Notes: a model not told the origin generated them from the sequence alone. A stretch of 64,000 bases of DNA from an uncultured Bacteroidales bacterium (GCA_934725575.1 CAKVCK010000002.1:124001-188000), one strand, 5' to 3'; counted from the first letter of the stretch, positions 1-8,189 are shown. Made by a program: numbers and translations.

Positions 1-219
1 GAGGGACAGCGTTTCTGGGATCTCAGAAGATGGTCCACGGACGCTGACTGGCAGAAGAACATCAATGTCGAGGTGAAGAAACCGGTCTTTGATGGATCGT
101 CCATCTCCTACGAGACCGTCGAGACCCGCAAGTTCAATTCACGCTGGCTCCCGATTCCTTACTACGATGCGGCCAAGACCGGAATGGTGCAGAATGAAGG
201 CTGGGACAACTGGCGCTAA
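1..219 (+). CDS. SusD/RagB-family outer-membrane lipoprotein, C-terminal end (partial)
   Basis: Only the last 72 codons are in the window; the gene starts before base 1. The visible part opens with GQRFWDLRRW, the signature seen near the C-terminus of SusD/RagB glycan-binding lipoproteins, and ends with LPIPYYDAAKTG followed by QNEGW, matching the usual closing segment of the family. SusD proteins sit on the outer membrane over a SusC TonB-dependent transporter and help capture glycans or other nutrients. The partner susC should lie upstream, outside the window. The lipoprotein gene that follows starts 20 bases after the stop codon and is probably in the same operon. The substrate cannot be told from this fragment. 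Confidence 0.88.
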   Translation, partial: EGQRFWDLRRWSTDADWQKNINVEVKKPVFDGSSISYETVETRKFNSRWLPIPYYDAAKTGMVQNEGWDNWR

Positions 220-239
220 CATATTAAAGAAACAGTAAT

Positions 240-1286
240 ATGAAGAATATCAAGAAAATATCCACCCTGCTGCTGTCCGCCGTGGCGGCTTTGTCACTGA
301 CCTGCTGCTATAAGGATTATGTCCAGGACTATGACTACAGCGGTGCCTACCTTGCCTACCAGTACGACCTTCGTACCTTTGTCGTGGGGGAGGGAATGCA
401 GTTCAAGATAGGCGCTGTGCTTGGAGGTGTGATGAAGAATGAATATGACCGTGACATCTGGTATGAGTTTGACGACAACCTTATAACCGATGACCTCAGG
501 TTCTTTGTGCCGGACGCTGAGACTCCGTTCAACGCCTTTTCGGAAATGAGCGGCCGGACGGCCGTAGGCTCTGTGAGCCAGGACTATGTCAAGAACGCTG
601 TCCAACAGAGCGGTATAAAAGCCTTCACTCCGCTTCCAATGAATACGGTGAAGGTTCCGGAGGGTGACCGCTTCCAGATAAAGAAAGGAAACCATACCGG
701 CACCATCACTGTAAAGGCTGATTCGGCAGCGTTCCTTGCGCTTCCGGGGGCGGGCAGTCTACCGTACTATGCCATCGGCTTCCGTCTGACATCCGCTGAT
801 GTGGACACTGTCCTACTCTCACGTTCCTACGAGATCATCGCCCTGAGGTACGAGAATATGCTTTTCGGCAATTGGTATCACGGCGGAAAGACCGTTGTGA
901 CTGACGCTTCCGGCAATGTGATCGACACCGATGTCTATCCGACATCCATTCCTTCTGATGAGAAGACACACGAGGTCTATACCCTCAGCACAGTGGCTCC
1001 GGATGCGGTCAAGACAAATTACCGGGGCGCCGGCGCCGGCTCGGTCAGGATTTCCCTCAATGAAGGCAAGGTCTCCCTTACTTCCGCCGACGCTGTGGCC
1101 ATTGAGGATCTTGGTTCAGGGTACAACAATGCCAAACTCTTGCAGGACAGGAAGATATTCTTGAACTACAGCTTCGCCAACGCGGACGGCACCAAGTCGG
1201 TTGTGACCGACACCCTGACTTTCCGCAACCGCATCCGTGACGGAGTGAACGAATGGCAGGACGAGAATCCGGAACACTACAAATAG
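240..1286 (+). CDS. DUF1735/DUF4361-like surface lipoprotein of a PUL-type operon
   Basis: A 348-residue protein with a lipoprotein signal peptide: basic start MKNIKK, a hydrophobic stretch, then a lipobox ending LTCC at residues 20-23. The segment after it (about residues 35-60, with YLAYQYDLRTFVVGE) resembles the DUF1735 domain of proteins encoded next to SusC/SusD pairs; the rest resembles the DUF4361 type. Such proteins are thought to be surface glycan-binding or accessory lipoproteins. The family call is from recognition of the general pattern, not a search. It lies 20 bases after the susD-type gene and 8 bases before the next lipoprotein gene, so the three probably form one operon. No enzyme motif is visible. 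Confidence 0.7.
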   Translation: MKNIKKISTLLLSAVAALSLTCCYKDYVQDYDYSGAYLAYQYDLRTFVVGEGMQFKIGAVLGGVMKNEYDRDIWYEFDDNLITDDLRFFVPDAETPFNAFSEMSGRTAVGSVSQDYVKNAVQQSGIKAFTPLPMNTVKVPEGDRFQIKKGNHTGTITVKADSAAFLALPGAGSLPYYAIGFRLTSADVDTVLLSRSYEIIALRYENMLFGNWYHGGKTVVTDASGNVIDTDVYPTSIPSDEKTHEVYTLSTVAPDAVKTNYRGAGAGSVRISLNEGKVSLTSADAVAIEDLGSGYNNAKLLQDRKIFLNYSFANADGTKSVVTDTLTFRNRIRDGVNEWQDENPEHYK

Positions 1287-1294
1287 GATAGGCT

Positions 1295-1684
1295 ATGAGG
1301 AAATTTTTGAATATATTGGCGGGAATAATGCTCATTGCGGTTTCCGCGTTGTTTGCCGGCTGCAAGGACGATGATGGTTTCATCCTCCCTTACAACCTTA
1401 GGATAGAAGACTCGACCGTGCAGTCCGGAGAGAGGCTGAACATTCAAGGCCAGGGCTTTCTGCCCGGTGACGCTCTGGTCTTCGAGACGCTGGACGCGGA
1501 GTATAGGTTCCAGGCCATTCTGGAGGAGGGCGACATCACCGCCGATGGCATCAGCGTCACCCTTCCCGACAATTTCGTCTATGAGGAGACCTACAGAATA
1601 TATCTGGTCCGTGGCCTTGAGCGGGCCGAGATCGGCAGAATGAAAGTCTCGCTTGGCGACGCTATGCAGCAAGCGATGCAATGA
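1295..1684 (+). CDS. Small surface-exposed lipoprotein with IPT/TIG-like fold
   Basis: A 129-residue protein. Residues 1-23 are a lipoprotein signal with lipobox LFAGC. The residues after the acceptor cysteine are KDDD, which fits the lipoprotein export signal (Lys followed by acidic residues) that sends Bacteroidota lipoproteins to the cell surface. The mature part is short, beta-rich in appearance, and has the pattern IEDSTVQSGERLNIQGQGF, which resembles the first strands of an IPT/TIG immunoglobulin-like domain. It is preceded by the purine-rich AGGATAGG and follows the DUF1735-type gene by 8 bases. Probably the last gene of the SusCD-type operon; a terminator hairpin follows. Function beyond likely surface binding is not known. 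Confidence 0.68.
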   Translation: MRKFLNILAGIMLIAVSALFAGCKDDDGFILPYNLRIEDSTVQSGERLNIQGQGFLPGDALVFETLDAEYRFQAILEEGDITADGISVTLPDNFVYEETYRIYLVRGLERAEIGRMKVSLGDAMQQAMQ

Positions 1685-1720
1685 TCATATCTGGTTTTCA
1701 GTATTAATTTGGTTAGTATG

Positions 1721-1766
1721 CACGGCCATATTCAGGAACTCTCCCGGGATGTGGCCGTGTTGTTTT
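1721..1766 (+). terminator. Intrinsic terminator after the SusD-type operon
   Basis: The arms CACGGCCA (1721-1728) and TGGCCGTG (1752-1759) are perfectly complementary and are followed by TTGTTTT. The loop is long (23 bases). It ends the + strand operon and lies at the 3' end of the convergent cls gene. Confidence 0.65.
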
Positions 1767-3351
1767 ACAGCAGCGGTGCGAAGAGGCGCATCAGGCTTTC
1801 GAGGAGGCGGGAGTACCACGGACGACGGTTCCATTCCTCAAGGGTCAGCTCACGGCACTGATGGAGGTCGTATAGGAATATTCCTTTGTTCATCAGGGCT
1901 GTCTCCTCATCGTAGATGTAGGAGTTGACCTCATAGTTTATGGCGAAACTGCGGAAGTCCAGGTTGGCGGAACCGATGCTTGAGAGGTAGTCGTCGCAGA
2001 CGAAGGTCTTGGCGTGGATGAACTCCCCCTGGCGCAGGAATATCCTTACGCCGGCCTGAAGGGCTTCTTCATAGTAAGCTCTGTTGGCGGGGCGCATAAG
2101 GATGTTGTCGGCCACTTCCGGAAGCATCAGGCGGACATCCACCCCGCAGAGGGCGGCCGTCTTGAGAGCGTCCATAACCGGCTCTGTCGGAACGAAATAC
2201 GGAGTCTGGAGGTAGATGTATTTCTTTGCGTGCTGGAGTGCCCATTCGTAGCTCAGCTGGAGGATCGGCAGCGGGAGATCCGGCTCGTCAGGGACGATTT
2301 GGACCAGCTTGTCTTTCAGGGTCGGGTGGGTGGCGTGGAAGTCTATCTCCACGGCCGCAGAGTCTGCCTTCCCTTTCGCAGAGCTTGTCGAAGCGACATT
2401 ATTCAAGGTCAGAGAACCTTGTGCCGTCACTTCGACAGGCTCAGTGACCGGATGTGATGGCTCGGTGACAGGTTTCTTAGCCATCGGATAGAACTCGATC
2501 ATCTCCTTGTCGATCGTGCCGCCACCTGTAAGCCAGGAGTCCAGGAACGTGTACTGAAGCACGGCCACCGCATTGCCGGTGATACGTGTGTGCGTGTCCC
2601 TCCAAAGGTGGAAATAGTGATCGTTGATGTTCATCCCGCCCGTGTATCCTATCTTTCCGTCAATTACGACTATCTTCCTGTGGTTGCGATAGTTGAGTTT
2701 TGTCGCAAAGTCCAGCAGATGCATCCTCGGATTGGTGAACTTCACGATTTCCACCCCGGCTTTCCTCATAGCGTTGTAGTAGGCCGAGGCGATCGGGAAA
2801 TTGGCGATGTTCTCGTACAGGAAACGGACCTTGACCCCCTCACGTGCCTTCTGCATCAGAAGCCGCTTGATGGCCTTGCTGCCCTTGTCGTTGCCGAAAT
2901 GGAAATATTCAATGTGGATAGACTCCTTGGCCGCGAGGATGTCCTCACGCAACAGGTCGAACTTCCGCTGCCCGCTCGTGATGATCTCGATGTCGTTGCC
3001 GGACGTGACGGAAGGGTAGTTCTCCGCCCCCAGAAGTCTGGCAAGCGGCCGGAACTCCTCACGGATCCTCTCCTCGTTGCTATGTCCGAAAAGGATTCTG
3101 TTCAGCTCCGGTGTCGTGCCGGCCTCGAAGATGTCCCTGTACCGCTGGTGCCGACGGTTGAAGATCCAGTGATGCCGGTAGTTGATTCCGAACATCAGGT
3201 AGAGCGCCAGGCCGACGACAGGAAGCACGGCTATGATCAGCAGCCACGCGAACTTCCTTCCTGAATCCCCCTTGTCAACCAGAATGACCGTGAAGACGCT
3301 GAGAATCAGGAGAACGTAGAGCCCTGTGAGAATCCACTGCAACATATTCAT
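1765..3351 (-). CDS. cls: Cardiolipin synthase (phospholipase D family)
   Basis: A 528-residue membrane enzyme that joins two phosphatidylglycerol molecules into cardiolipin. The N-terminus has two hydrophobic helices (about residues 5-55), typical of the PLDc_N region. Two HKD motifs are present: HRKIVVIDG near residue 225 and HAKTFVCDD near residue 445, so both halves of the active site look intact. It is longer than the usual ~480 residues because of a low-complexity insert at about residues 293-335, between the two PLD domains. That insert is encoded by two copies of the REP-like palindrome found between genes elsewhere here. The start ATG directly follows the miaB stop codon (TAAATG), so the two genes are probably translated from one mRNA. 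Confidence 0.93.
   Translation of the reverse strand: MNMLQWILTGLYVLLILSVFTVILVDKGDSGRKFAWLLIIAVLPVVGLALYLMFGINYRHHWIFNRRHQRYRDIFEAGTTPELNRILFGHSNEERIREEFRPLARLLGAENYPSVTSGNDIEIITSGQRKFDLLREDILAAKESIHIEYFHFGNDKGSKAIKRLLMQKAREGVKVRFLYENIANFPIASAYYNAMRKAGVEIVKFTNPRMHLLDFATKLNYRNHRKIVVIDGKIGYTGGMNINDHYFHLWRDTHTRITGNAVAVLQYTFLDSWLTGGGTIDKEMIEFYPMAKKPVTEPSHPVTEPVEVTAQGSLTLNNVASTSSAKGKADSAAVEIDFHATHPTLKDKLVQIVPDEPDLPLPILQLSYEWALQHAKKYIYLQTPYFVPTEPVMDALKTAALCGVDVRLMLPEVADNILMRPANRAYYEEALQAGVRIFLRQGEFIHAKTFVCDDYLSSIGSANLDFRSFAINYEVNSYIYDEETALMNKGIFLYDLHQCRELTLEEWNRRPWYSRLLESLMRLFAPLL
2379..2452. repeat. REP-like palindrome pair inside cls
   Basis: Two oppositely oriented copies of the dispersed element: GAGCTTGTCGAAGCGAC at 2381-2397 and CACTTCGACAGGCTCAGTGACC at 2428-2449. 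They lie in frame within the cls coding sequence, adding a Pro/Val/Thr/Ser-rich linker without a frameshift. Confidence 0.75.
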
Positions 3352-4674
3352 TTAGACTAATTCTCCGATGAGTGTGGCGGAGGTGCAGGACAACACCTTG
3401 ACATCCACATAGTCCCCGGCCTTGTGCCCCTTGCCCGGGAATACGCACATCTTGTTGCTGCCGGAGCGGCCGCAGAGCTCTTCCGGATTCTTCTTTGACG
3501 GTCCCTCGACGAGAACCCTGAAAGTCTTGCCGATGTCATTCTGGTTGCTCTTCAGGCTCAGCTCGCTCTGCAGGGCGATGATCTCGTTCAGCCTTCTGGT
3601 CTTGACATCGAGCGGAACGTCATCCGGATAATGTCTTGCGGCGAGCGTTCCAGGTCTTTCAGAGTAGTAGAACATATAGGCATAGTCGAACCCGACCTTG
3701 CGGAACAACTCAAGCGTCCGCTGATGATCCTCCTCTGTCTCGGAGCAGAACCCGGCGATCACATCCGTGGTGATCCCGCATCCCGGCAGAACCTCCCGGA
3801 TCCTTGCCACACGCTCAAGGTACCACTCTGCGGTGTAGCGCCTCCTCATCTTTTCCAGAAGCCTGTCGCTGCCCGACTGGACCGGCAGATGAATATGATT
3901 GCAGATGTTGTCGTACCTTGCCATCGTCTCGATCAACCCGTCACTGATGTCCTTGGGATGGTTGGTGGCGAAACGGACTCTCAATTCAGGACTTATCCGG
4001 GCGACCATCTCCAACAGTTTCGGGAAGTCGCATCCCTCTCCCTCGGACGGTTTCCAATTGTAGGAATCCACGTTCTGGCCGAGCAGTGTGACTTCCTTGT
4101 ACCCTTTGCTGAAAACGTCACGGGCTTCATTCACAATGGTCTGCGGGTCTCGGCTTCTTTCCGCGCCCCTGGTGTATGGCACGACGCAGTACGAGCAGAC
4201 GTTGTTGCAACCTCTCATTATCGAGATGAACGCCGAGACTCCGTTCCTGTCTGTCCTGACCGGCACGATGTCGGCATAGGTCTCCTCGTGGGAGAGCATC
4301 ACGTTGATCTGAGGTTTGTCCGGAGCGATGTCCCGGAGCAGCGCCGGAAGCGTCCTGTAGGAGTCCGGCCCAGCCACAAGATCCACTTTGTGAGTGTCCA
4401 ACAACTTGTCCTTCAACCTTTCAGCCATACACCCGACAATTCCGACCACTACACCGTCCCTCTTCTCCTTCTGTTTGTGGAACACCTCGATTCGTCCCCA
4501 GATTCTTTGCTCTGCGTTGTCCCTGACCGAGCAGGTGTTGGCGAGGATCACATCCGCCTCGTCCATCGATTCCGTACGCTCATAGCCCTCCTTGCCGAGG
4601 ATCGAGAAAATGACCTCAGAGTCACCGACATTCATCTGGCAACCGTAGGTCTCTATGTAAATCTTTTTGCTCAT
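3352..4674 (-). CDS. miaB: tRNA-2-methylthio-N6-dimethylallyladenosine synthase MiaB
   Basis: A 440-residue radical-SAM methylthiotransferase that adds a methylthio group to i6A37 of tRNAs reading UNN codons. The N-terminal UPF0004 domain starts with YIETYGCQMN and carries the cysteines for the auxiliary cluster, including the one in ANTCSVRDNA. The radical-SAM cluster motif is CNNVCSYC near residue 157. The C-terminus has a TRAM-like domain (FRVLVEGPSKK onward). Methylthiotransferase relatives such as RimO are possible, but the RGAERSR segment after the CxxxCxxC motif favours MiaB. The stop codon abuts the cls start. A TAnnTTTG promoter lies 22 bases before the start. Confidence 0.95.
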   Translation of the reverse strand: MSKKIYIETYGCQMNVGDSEVIFSILGKEGYERTESMDEADVILANTCSVRDNAEQRIWGRIEVFHKQKEKRDGVVVGIVGCMAERLKDKLLDTHKVDLVAGPDSYRTLPALLRDIAPDKPQINVMLSHEETYADIVPVRTDRNGVSAFISIMRGCNNVCSYCVVPYTRGAERSRDPQTIVNEARDVFSKGYKEVTLLGQNVDSYNWKPSEGEGCDFPKLLEMVARISPELRVRFATNHPKDISDGLIETMARYDNICNHIHLPVQSGSDRLLEKMRRRYTAEWYLERVARIREVLPGCGITTDVIAGFCSETEEDHQRTLELFRKVGFDYAYMFYYSERPGTLAARHYPDDVPLDVKTRRLNEIIALQSELSLKSNQNDIGKTFRVLVEGPSKKNPEELCGRSGSNKMCVFPGKGHKAGDYVDVKVLSCTSATLIGELV

Positions 4675-4696
4675 TACTTATAATCACTCTCTTCTG

Positions 4697-4704
4697 CAAA
4701 GATA
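4697..4704 (-). promoter_or_regulatory. TAnnTTTG -7 element for miaB-cls
   Basis: TATCTTTG on the minus strand, 22 bases before the miaB start codon. It matches the -7 box of the Bacteroidota primary sigma factor. It is divergent from the promoter of the lipoprotein gene at 4762. Confidence 0.6.
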
Positions 4705-4734
4705 TGGATTTTTCAGCGAATTAGGATTTTTCAT

Positions 4735-4742
4735 TATATTTG
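4735..4742 (+). promoter_or_regulatory. TAnnTTTG -7 element for the 4762 lipoprotein gene
   Basis: TATATTTG, 19 bases before the ATG at 4762; a standard Bacteroidota -7 box. Confidence 0.6.
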
Positions 4743-4761
4743 TACAAACTGTATGTAAGAA

Positions 4762-5241
4762 ATGAAGACATTCAAGAGGACAATATTCGGCATTTTTGTC
4801 GCCTTGCTGGCCTGTGCGGTCCTGTCCGGCTGCTCCGGCCTGTCCAAAGTCAAGGACATAAAAGTGACTTCCTGCGGTCTGGAGTCATATTCATTGAAAG
4901 GGCTGCGCTCGGTTGACGCTGTCTTGGCGGTAGGCATCGACAACCCTACGTTCGCGTTCAAGGTGATGGATGTCAGCGGCACCGTAAAGTACAACGGCGA
5001 GGATTTCGCCACCTACACGGCCGACACCGTCAGCGTGGAGAAGAAATGCTCCAAGGTCTATGACCTGCCTTGCTCCGCGACGCTGAGCGACGGGGTAAGC
5101 CTCAAGCAGCTGATGCAGATCGCGAAAAAAGGCAGCCTTGAAGGCTTCACGACTGATGTCACCGCCACTGTGAAACTGAAGAGCGGCGCGGGAAAGACAT
5201 TTAAATTCAAGAATATAGACCTTAATGAATTGGCAGAATAA
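4762..5241 (+). CDS. LEA14/WHy-like lipoprotein, function unknown
   Basis: A 159-residue lipoprotein. The signal peptide ends in lipobox LSGC at about residues 21-24, and the next residues (SGLSKVKD) lack the acidic surface-export signal, so it probably faces the periplasm. The mature part (DIKVTSCGLESYSLKGLRSVDAVLAVGIDNPTFAFKV, described here in pieces) has the alternating pattern and IDNP motif of LEA type 2/WHy domains, immunoglobulin-like folds often found in envelope proteins. A SPOR-domain gene follows 4 bases after the stop codon, so the two are probably co-expressed. The specific role is unknown. Confidence 0.65.
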   Translation: MKTFKRTIFGIFVALLACAVLSGCSGLSKVKDIKVTSCGLESYSLKGLRSVDAVLAVGIDNPTFAFKVMDVSGTVKYNGEDFATYTADTVSVEKKCSKVYDLPCSATLSDGVSLKQLMQIAKKGSLEGFTTDVTATVKLKSGAGKTFKFKNIDLNELAE

Positions 5242-5245
5242 TTTT

Positions 5246-5785
5246 ATGAATATGTTTGCTCACAGGATCCTGACGACAGCGTTGCTCCTTCTCGGAGTGA
5301 CTTCATTCGCACAGGCACAGGACATACGCGATTCCGTCATCTACAGGCAGAGCGCCGCGATGGACTCCACCCTTGTAGGAAAGAGTATTTTCGGCTTGCT
5401 TTCCGCTGACAGCGGAGTGACGGTGCGCCAGTCCAAGAATATTCAGAACGCGTTCGCGGCCCACATCGCGGCGAATGCCTCCAGGACATCCACCGGGTAT
5501 CGGGTCAGGATATTCAATGACAACAAACAGACTTCCAGGAATGATTCCGAGACGGCTTTGGCCCGCTTCAAAGGGATGTTCCCCGGCGTTTCGGCATACC
5601 GGACATATTCAAATCCATTCTTCCGTGTGACAGTGGGGGATTTCCGGACAAAGTCGGAGGCTATGCAGCTTCTCCAGCAGGTGAAGGCTTCGTTCCCGAC
5701 GGCTTTCATCGTCAAGGAGAACATTGGCTATCCGGTGGTTGACAGGTTCCACTCCTACACGGTGGAAAGGGTTGAGGCAGAATAA
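5246..5785 (+). CDS. Secreted SPOR-domain protein
   Basis: A 179-residue protein. The start at 5246 is chosen because an earlier in-frame ATG at 5225 overlaps the preceding gene. Residues 1-30 form a signal peptide ending near FAQAQD. The C-terminal half (about residues 85-165) has the SPOR pattern: YRVRIFNDNKQ, then FRVTVGDFRTKSEAMQLLQQV and FIVKENI. SPOR domains bind denuded glycan strands of peptidoglycan, usually at the division site or sites of wall turnover. It follows the LEA-like lipoprotein by 4 bases and precedes rpoN by 15, so it may share their transcript. Confidence 0.75.
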   Translation: MNMFAHRILTTALLLLGVTSFAQAQDIRDSVIYRQSAAMDSTLVGKSIFGLLSADSGVTVRQSKNIQNAFAAHIAANASRTSTGYRVRIFNDNKQTSRNDSETALARFKGMFPGVSAYRTYSNPFFRVTVGDFRTKSEAMQLLQQVKASFPTAFIVKENIGYPVVDRFHSYTVERVEAE

Positions 5786-5800
5786 TTCAGGAATATCATT

Positions 5801-7213
5801 ATGCTCAAGCAGGGACTCGAACTCAAACAGACTCAGAAGCTTTCTCCACTTCAGATCCAGACGATCAAACTGATCGAGCTGCCGGTTCAGGAACTCGAAC
5901 AGAAGGTGAAGGAGGAACTTGAGAACAATCCGGTCTTGGATGATTCTCCGGCTCCGGACAAGAATGAAGACAATGATGAGCCGAAGGACATATCCATCGA
6001 CGAGATTGACGAGAATGATCAGATTCCTGCCTATAAGCTTCACGTCAACAATTACGGTAAGGACGAGCGTCCACAGTACAACACTTTTTCCGTGAAGGAG
6101 AGTTTTACCCAGAGCCTGATGGAGCAGCTCGGGTACCGCAACCTGTCTCGGCACGATCACGATGTCGCGGCATTCATCATCGGCAGCCTTGACGCTGACG
6201 GGTACCTGCGCAGGGACATTGACAGCATTGTGGATGACCTTGCGTTCAGGGCAAACATCGAGTCCAGTCCGGAAGAGGTGCTGCGGATGCTGAAGGTGGT
6301 CCAGGAGTTCGAGCCGGCCGGGGTCGGCGCGAGGGATCTGCGTGAATGCCTTCTGCTACAGCTTAAGGCTCAGAAACAGACAAAGGAAGTGCAGGTCGCT
6401 GAGAGGATCCTGACGGACTATTTCGCTGAATTCTCCAACAGGCATTTCCAGAAGATCATCACCAAACTTGGTCTGTCCGAGGAGGATATGAAGGCGGTTA
6501 TGGCGAGGATCGTCAAACTGAATCCGGCTCCAGGCGGACAGATTGACGATTCGTACAATGATCAGGCTCAGCAGATTGTGCCGGATTTTGTCCTGGACAT
6601 CGTGGACGGTGAGCTCAAGCTGACGATGCCGCGCTTCAATATTCCCGAGATCCGTGTGAACCGGAAGTATGCGGACCTTCTCGTCGAGGCGCAAGGCTCG
6701 TCAGATCGGCAAAAGAAGGAGGCGGCCACTTTCGTCAAACAGAAACTGGATTCCGCAAAATGGTTTGTTGAGGCTCTCAAGCAGCGCTACAACACGTTGG
6801 AAAGCACGATGAAGGCCATTGTGGACTACCAGCGGGAGTATTTTATGGACGGGGATGAGTCGCATCTGAAGCCGATGGTCCTGAAGGACATCGCCGAGAG
6901 GACGGGCTTTGACATCTCCACGATCTCCAGGGTGGTGAACAGCAAGTACATCGAGACGCATTTCGGGATATTCCCGTTGAAATATTTCTTCTCCGAGGGG
7001 CTTGAGAACCAGGACGGGGAGGAGGTGTCCACGCGTGAGTTGAAGAAGGCTTTGAGGGAGTGTGTGGATGCGGAGGACAAGCGTAAGCCGCTGACTGATG
7101 ATCAGTTGGTGACGGAGATGAACAAGAGGGGGTACAAGGTGGCGCGCCGCACGATCGCCAAGTATCGTGACCAGCTGGACATTCCGAAGGCCCGGCTCCG
7201 CAAGGAGTTGTGA
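5801..7213 (+). CDS. rpoN: RNA polymerase sigma-54 factor
   Basis: A 470-residue protein. The N-terminal activator-contact region (MLKQGLELKQTQKLSPLQIQ) and the following LIELP segment are typical region I. The core-binding and helix-turn-helix parts follow, and the diagnostic RpoN box ARRTIAKYRD lies at about residues 448-457 near the C-terminus. Sigma-54 directs RNA polymerase to -24/-12 promoters and needs an enhancer-binding ATPase to open them. No such ATPase is encoded in this window, and I did not find a convincing -24/-12 promoter. It follows a SPOR gene by 15 bases. A strong hairpin terminator lies downstream. Confidence 0.96.
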   Translation: MLKQGLELKQTQKLSPLQIQTIKLIELPVQELEQKVKEELENNPVLDDSPAPDKNEDNDEPKDISIDEIDENDQIPAYKLHVNNYGKDERPQYNTFSVKESFTQSLMEQLGYRNLSRHDHDVAAFIIGSLDADGYLRRDIDSIVDDLAFRANIESSPEEVLRMLKVVQEFEPAGVGARDLRECLLLQLKAQKQTKEVQVAERILTDYFAEFSNRHFQKIITKLGLSEEDMKAVMARIVKLNPAPGGQIDDSYNDQAQQIVPDFVLDIVDGELKLTMPRFNIPEIRVNRKYADLLVEAQGSSDRQKKEAATFVKQKLDSAKWFVEALKQRYNTLESTMKAIVDYQREYFMDGDESHLKPMVLKDIAERTGFDISTISRVVNSKYIETHFGIFPLKYFFSEGLENQDGEEVSTRELKKALRECVDAEDKRKPLTDDQLVTEMNKRGYKVARRTIAKYRDQLDIPKARLRKEL

Positions 7214-7216
7214 TGG

Positions 7217-7258
7217 TCGGTCACGGGGCTTGTCGAAGTGACCGGTTAGGACTTCGAC
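7217..7258. repeat. REP-like element after rpoN
   Basis: GGTCACGGGGCTTGTCGAAGTGACC plus a partial opposite copy (ACTTCGACCAGG). It is a diverged copy of the palindromic family found at 17.9, 22.9 and 26.6 kb and inside cls. Confidence 0.6.
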
Positions 7259-7264
7259 CAGGCC

Positions 7265-7347
7265 GCGTCAGACAAAAAAGATTCCGCAACCTACGCTTCG
7301 CGCCCTATCCGGGTGAATGGTTGCGGAATCTTTTTTATGTCTGACGC
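7265..7347. terminator. Long bidirectional terminator between rpoN and upp
   Basis: The left arm begins GCGTCAGACAAAAAAG and continues to 7291; the right arm runs from 7319 to 7347 and ends TCTGACGC. The stem is about 26 bp with an A-tract on one side and a T-tract on the other, so it can end transcripts from either strand. It sits between two convergent genes. Confidence 0.75.
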
Positions 7348-7422
7348 TCTTCGAGCAAATTTTCGCCCCGAAGTATTAAATAACTTTAGTGGTGCCACGG
7401 AGCGTAGCGACGCAAGGGGTTT

Positions 7423-7468
7423 GGGGAGACCGCTCCCCAATGCCCCATCGGGGCTGTCCCGAAGGGAC
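7423..7468. other. Three consecutive short GC hairpins
   Basis: GGGGAG-ACCG-CTCCCC (7423-7438), GCCCC-ATC-GGGGC (7442-7454) and GTCCC-GAA-GGGAC (7456-7468) stand side by side in the gap between rpoN and upp. Each is a perfect inverted repeat. They lie in the 3' region of upp and might protect or end its mRNA. No T-tract follows any of them. Confidence 0.55.
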
Positions 7469-7498
7469 TGTGAGCGCAATTATTTGAACTTCCGATAA

Positions 7499-8152
7499 TT
7501 ATAACTTCCCGCCGTAGGCAAGGTCACCAGCGTCACCGAGGCCCGGGACGATGTAGGAATGGCTGGTCAGCTCTTCATCAACGGCAGCTGTCCACAGTGT
7601 CGTGTTCTCAGGCAGATGCTTCTGCAGGAACTCGATGGCGTAGATGCTGGCGATAGGGCAGACGAAGTGCGTGTGCGCCGGCTCTCCTCCCTCATTGATG
7701 AGCTTGCGGTAAGCGATCTCGATGGAGGAGCCGGTGGCGAGCATCGTGTCGGCGATGATCAGAGTCTTGCCGGTCAGGTCCGGACAGGTGCAGTACTCCA
7801 CGTTGATGTGGAACTCATCACCTTTGTCGTACTTTCTGAAAGCCGCGATGAACGCGTTCTCCGCATTGTCAAAAACATCGAGGATGCCCTTGTGCAGAGG
7901 CAGGCCGGCGCGCAGAATCGTGGAAACCACAATCTTAGCGTCACTGGTGCGGACTCTCGCTGTGGCAAGTGGAGTGATGACATCCTTCGGGCTGTAGTCC
8001 AACACCTTGCTTAACTCGTAGGCGAAGATGTGTCCCAACCTCTCAAGGTTGTAGCGGAAACGAAGGCTGTCTTTCTGAACTGTTTTGTCACGCATCTGCG
8101 CAACGATGTTGTTGAGGACCGAATCGGTCTCGCCAAGATTGATGACTTTCAT
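7499..8152 (-). CDS. upp: Uracil phosphoribosyltransferase
   Basis: A 217-residue cytoplasmic enzyme that makes UMP from uracil and PRPP in pyrimidine salvage. Visible motifs are ILRAGLPL (about residues 79-86), the PRPP-binding loop DTMLATGSS (about 135-143) and the uracil-binding C-terminal segment VPGLGDAGDLAYGG (about 202-215). Length is normal for the family. It is a single gene with its own promoter box (8182-8189) and converges on rpoN across a shared terminator. Confidence 0.96.
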   Translation of the reverse strand: MKVINLGETDSVLNNIVAQMRDKTVQKDSLRFRYNLERLGHIFAYELSKVLDYSPKDVITPLATARVRTSDAKIVVSTILRAGLPLHKGILDVFDNAENAFIAAFRKYDKGDEFHINVEYCTCPDLTGKTLIIADTMLATGSSIEIAYRKLINEGGEPAHTHFVCPIASIYAIEFLQKHLPENTTLWTAAVDEELTSHSYIVPGLGDAGDLAYGGKL

Positions 8153-8165
8153 TGGTTTCTCGAAA

Positions 8166-8189
8166 TTGATTTTTCGAAAATCAAAAGTA
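8166..8189 (-). promoter_or_regulatory. upp promoter box with adjacent dyad
   Basis: TACTTTTG on the minus strand (8182-8189) matches TAnnTTTG and lies 29 bases before upp. The perfect inverted repeat TTGATTTT-TCG-AAAATCAA (8166-8184) overlaps the box and the likely transcript start, so it may be an operator or a leader hairpin. Confidence 0.45.

Noticed and set aside
5801..7213. Sigma-54 promoters (-24/-12) near rpoN or other genes
   Set aside because: No site with the full GG-N10-GC pattern in a suitable position was found by eye; TAnnTTTG boxes explain the promoters seen.
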